Under the pieces are notes generated by a model. That model worked only from the letters and a program-made list of their open reading frames with translations, did not search any database and had not been told where the DNA came from. Made by a program: the position numbers and the translations under genes. A DNA stretch of 64,000 nt from Ruegeria sp. HKCCD4315 (lineage in GTDB: Bacteria > Pseudomonadota > Alphaproteobacteria > Rhodobacterales > Rhodobacteraceae): the NCBI RefSeq assembly GCF_013112245.1, contig NZ_WVRN01000001.1, forward strand, positions 1,802,501-1,866,500. The letters run 5' to 3'. How positions within the stretch are numbered: position 1 is the stretch's first letter; each line of letters starts with the position of its first letter. Shown here one piece after another: positions 62,924 to 64,000 of the stretch.

Positions 62924-63329
62924 GATTTTCTCTCCCTTTGGCGCGCCTCTTCCCGAAGCGCTTGCAAAAGAAGCTAGCGCCAACATTGGGATGTGCCAAC
63001 CCTGACGGTCGCGCTGATGCACTGTGCAGACATCGAGAATAAGTTGAAGCCAGGTCGGACGTCCCTGTGTCAGCATAAAGCAACCGAAAGTAGCTGTTAC
63101 AATTAACACCCTGTTTCACATACTTTTTTACAAACATTGGCCGCAAAATTTACAAATATGAAATACGGATTAAAATTTCTTTACAAACAAATTCAAAGAT
63201 TACGGCAATTTATTTATTTATTTTCCAAAGCCGGTAATACTTCGATTGGGGAGGAACGGGATCGGCTTTGCTGAACTATCGGGCAAAAACGACCCAACGT
63301 AATCCAGTCCAGAGGGAGGAGCCTCAACG
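62924..63329. promoter_or_regulatory. dctP/acs divergent regulatory region with three TTTACAAA copies
   Basis: An AT-rich 406-base region without genes. Identical octamers TTTACAAA sit at 63127-63134, 63149-63156 and 63180-63187. TTTGCAAA-type motifs are bound by short-chain fatty-acyl regulators (ScfR/RamB family) in related bacteria, so acetate or propionate control of acs is plausible. No regulator gene is adjacent in the window. Confidence 0.45.
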
Positions 63330-64000
63330 ATGACTACCGCTGCCCAGGCAGATGCCAAGACATATCCGCCATCCGCAGAAACCGTCGCCCGTGCGCATGT
63401 CGATGCTGCAAAATATACCGACATGTACGCAGCCTCGATTAGTGACCCAGACACATTCTGGGGTGAGCAAGGCAAGCGCGTCGACTGGATCAAGCCCTTC
63501 TCAACGGTAAAGGATGTCAACTACGACTTCGGTTCAGTCAAGATCAACTGGTATGCCGATGGCACACTAAACGTCTCGGCCAACTGCCTTGACCGTCACC
63601 TGAAGACCCGTGGCGATCAAACCGCGATCATCTGGGAGCCGGACGATCCAAATGATCCGGCGCAGCATATTTCATATGCCGAACTACACCGCCGCACCTG
63701 CCGGATGGCCAATATCTTGGAATCGCTGGGGGTTCGGAAGGGTGACCGCGTTGTCATCTATCTGCCGATGATCCCCGAGGCCGCCTATGCGATGCTGGCC
63801 TGCGCCCGGATCGGTGCCATCCATTCGATTGTTTTCGCAGGCTTCTCGCCCGACGCACTGGCGGCGCGGGTTAATGGCTGTGACGCCAAGGTTGTCATCA
63901 CTGCTGATGAAGCGCCCCGCGGAGGTCGCAAGACACCGCTGAAATCCAACGCGGATGCGGCCCTGCTGCACTGCAAAGACAGTGTGAAATGTCTGGTAGT
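63330..64000 (+). CDS. acs: Acetyl-CoA synthetase, N-terminal part (cut by window end)
   Basis: Activates acetate to acetyl-CoA with ATP. The first 223 residues are present and match Acs: [21 protein letters not shown] near the start, [23 protein letters not shown], and [50 protein letters not shown] precedes the ATG by 8 bases. The AMP-binding core and the acetylation-site Lys lie beyond the window. Frame is open to the last base. Confidence 0.95.
   Translation, partial: MTTAAQADAKTYPPSAETVARAHVDAAKYTDMYAASISDPDTFWGEQGKRVDWIKPFSTVKDVNYDFGSVKINWYADGTLNVSANCLDRHLKTRGDQTAIIWEPDDPNDPAQHISYAELHRRTCRMANILESLGVRKGDRVVIYLPMIPEAAYAMLACARIGAIHSIVFAGFSPDALAARVNGCDAKVVITADEAPRGGRKTPLKSNADAALLHCKDSVKCLV

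Noticed and set aside
1..64000. tRNA, rRNA, CRISPR arrays, insertion sequences
   Set aside because: Searched by eye for T-loop motifs, regularly spaced repeats, terminal inverted repeats and transposase motifs; none found.

Overview
The window looks like chromosomal DNA of a marine alphaproteobacterium of the Rhodobacteraceae (Roseobacter group, Ruegeria-like). This is inferred from the gene content: Tat-exported peptide-type ABC binding proteins, a TRAP transporter, a dimethylglycine-dehydrogenase-type flavoprotein, arginase/CtlX/ornithine cyclodeaminase, SSB with a DDDEIPF tail, an aroK-aroB pair and a MetG with an alphaproteobacterial-style variant KMSKS loop. I saw no rRNA, tRNA, CRISPR array, insertion sequence or prophage. 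Coding density is high and base composition is even apart from a few AT-rich intergenic stretches.

Layout. 0.4-7 kb: a complete peptide-type ABC importer (binding protein, two permeases, one fused double ATPase). 7-9.2 kb: Tat-exported metallo-beta-lactamase-fold protein and a GAF-LuxR regulator. 9.2-17.4 kb: housekeeping block (lytic transglycosylase, ssb, M50 protease, aroK-aroB, a 49-residue membrane protein, a secreted protein of unknown function, xerD, CorC-like protein). 17.4-22.3 kb: orphan binding protein divergent from a dimethylglycine-dehydrogenase-like flavoprotein, then a MobA/MocA-like nucleotidyltransferase. 22.3-26.7 kb: a long AT-rich gap, a DegP/Do protease and a two-component system. 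26.7-29.4 kb: a tightly coupled CHAD - ParA-like ATPase - CYTH operon. 29.5-38 kb: TfoX-C protein, ndk, two MFS transporters, ABC-F ATPase, ACT protein, MarC, aspartic protease, a LexA-box-preceded ImuA-like gene and YceI. 38-40.4 kb: flotillin and its OB-fold membrane partner. 40.7-47.5 kb: metG, an RND efflux pair and a DUF2087 protein. 47.7-50.3 kb: glpD divergent from a GlpR-type repressor. 50.3-56.2 kb: DUF3302-HlyD-outer-membrane-factor operon converging on mprF. 56.3-59.7 kb: Lrp-type regulator divergent from an arginine/citrulline degradation operon. 59.8-62.9 kb: dctPQM TRAP operon; 63.3 kb to the end: start of acetyl-CoA synthetase.

Most interesting items. (1) The CHAD-ParA-CYTH operon combines a polyphosphate-binding domain, a cargo-positioning-type ATPase and a triphosphate-tunnel enzyme; I propose a polyphosphate-granule positioning or inheritance role as a testable hypothesis. 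(2) A hairpin-plus-tail repeat is present three times (4786-4833 and an inverted pair at 59681-59799); the hairpins differ by compensatory changes. (3) The ImuA-like gene has a perfect alphaproteobacterial LexA box (GAAC-N7-GAAC) but no imuB or dnaE2 next to it. (4) Several unassigned operator-like motifs occur: a 25-bp near-palindrome upstream of ssb, three TTTACAAA copies upstream of acs, and tandem 10-mers upstream of the flotillin partner. (5) A DUF3302-HlyD-OMF operon has no transporter gene and a leader that may fold. No entirely new multigene defence or mobile system was evident.
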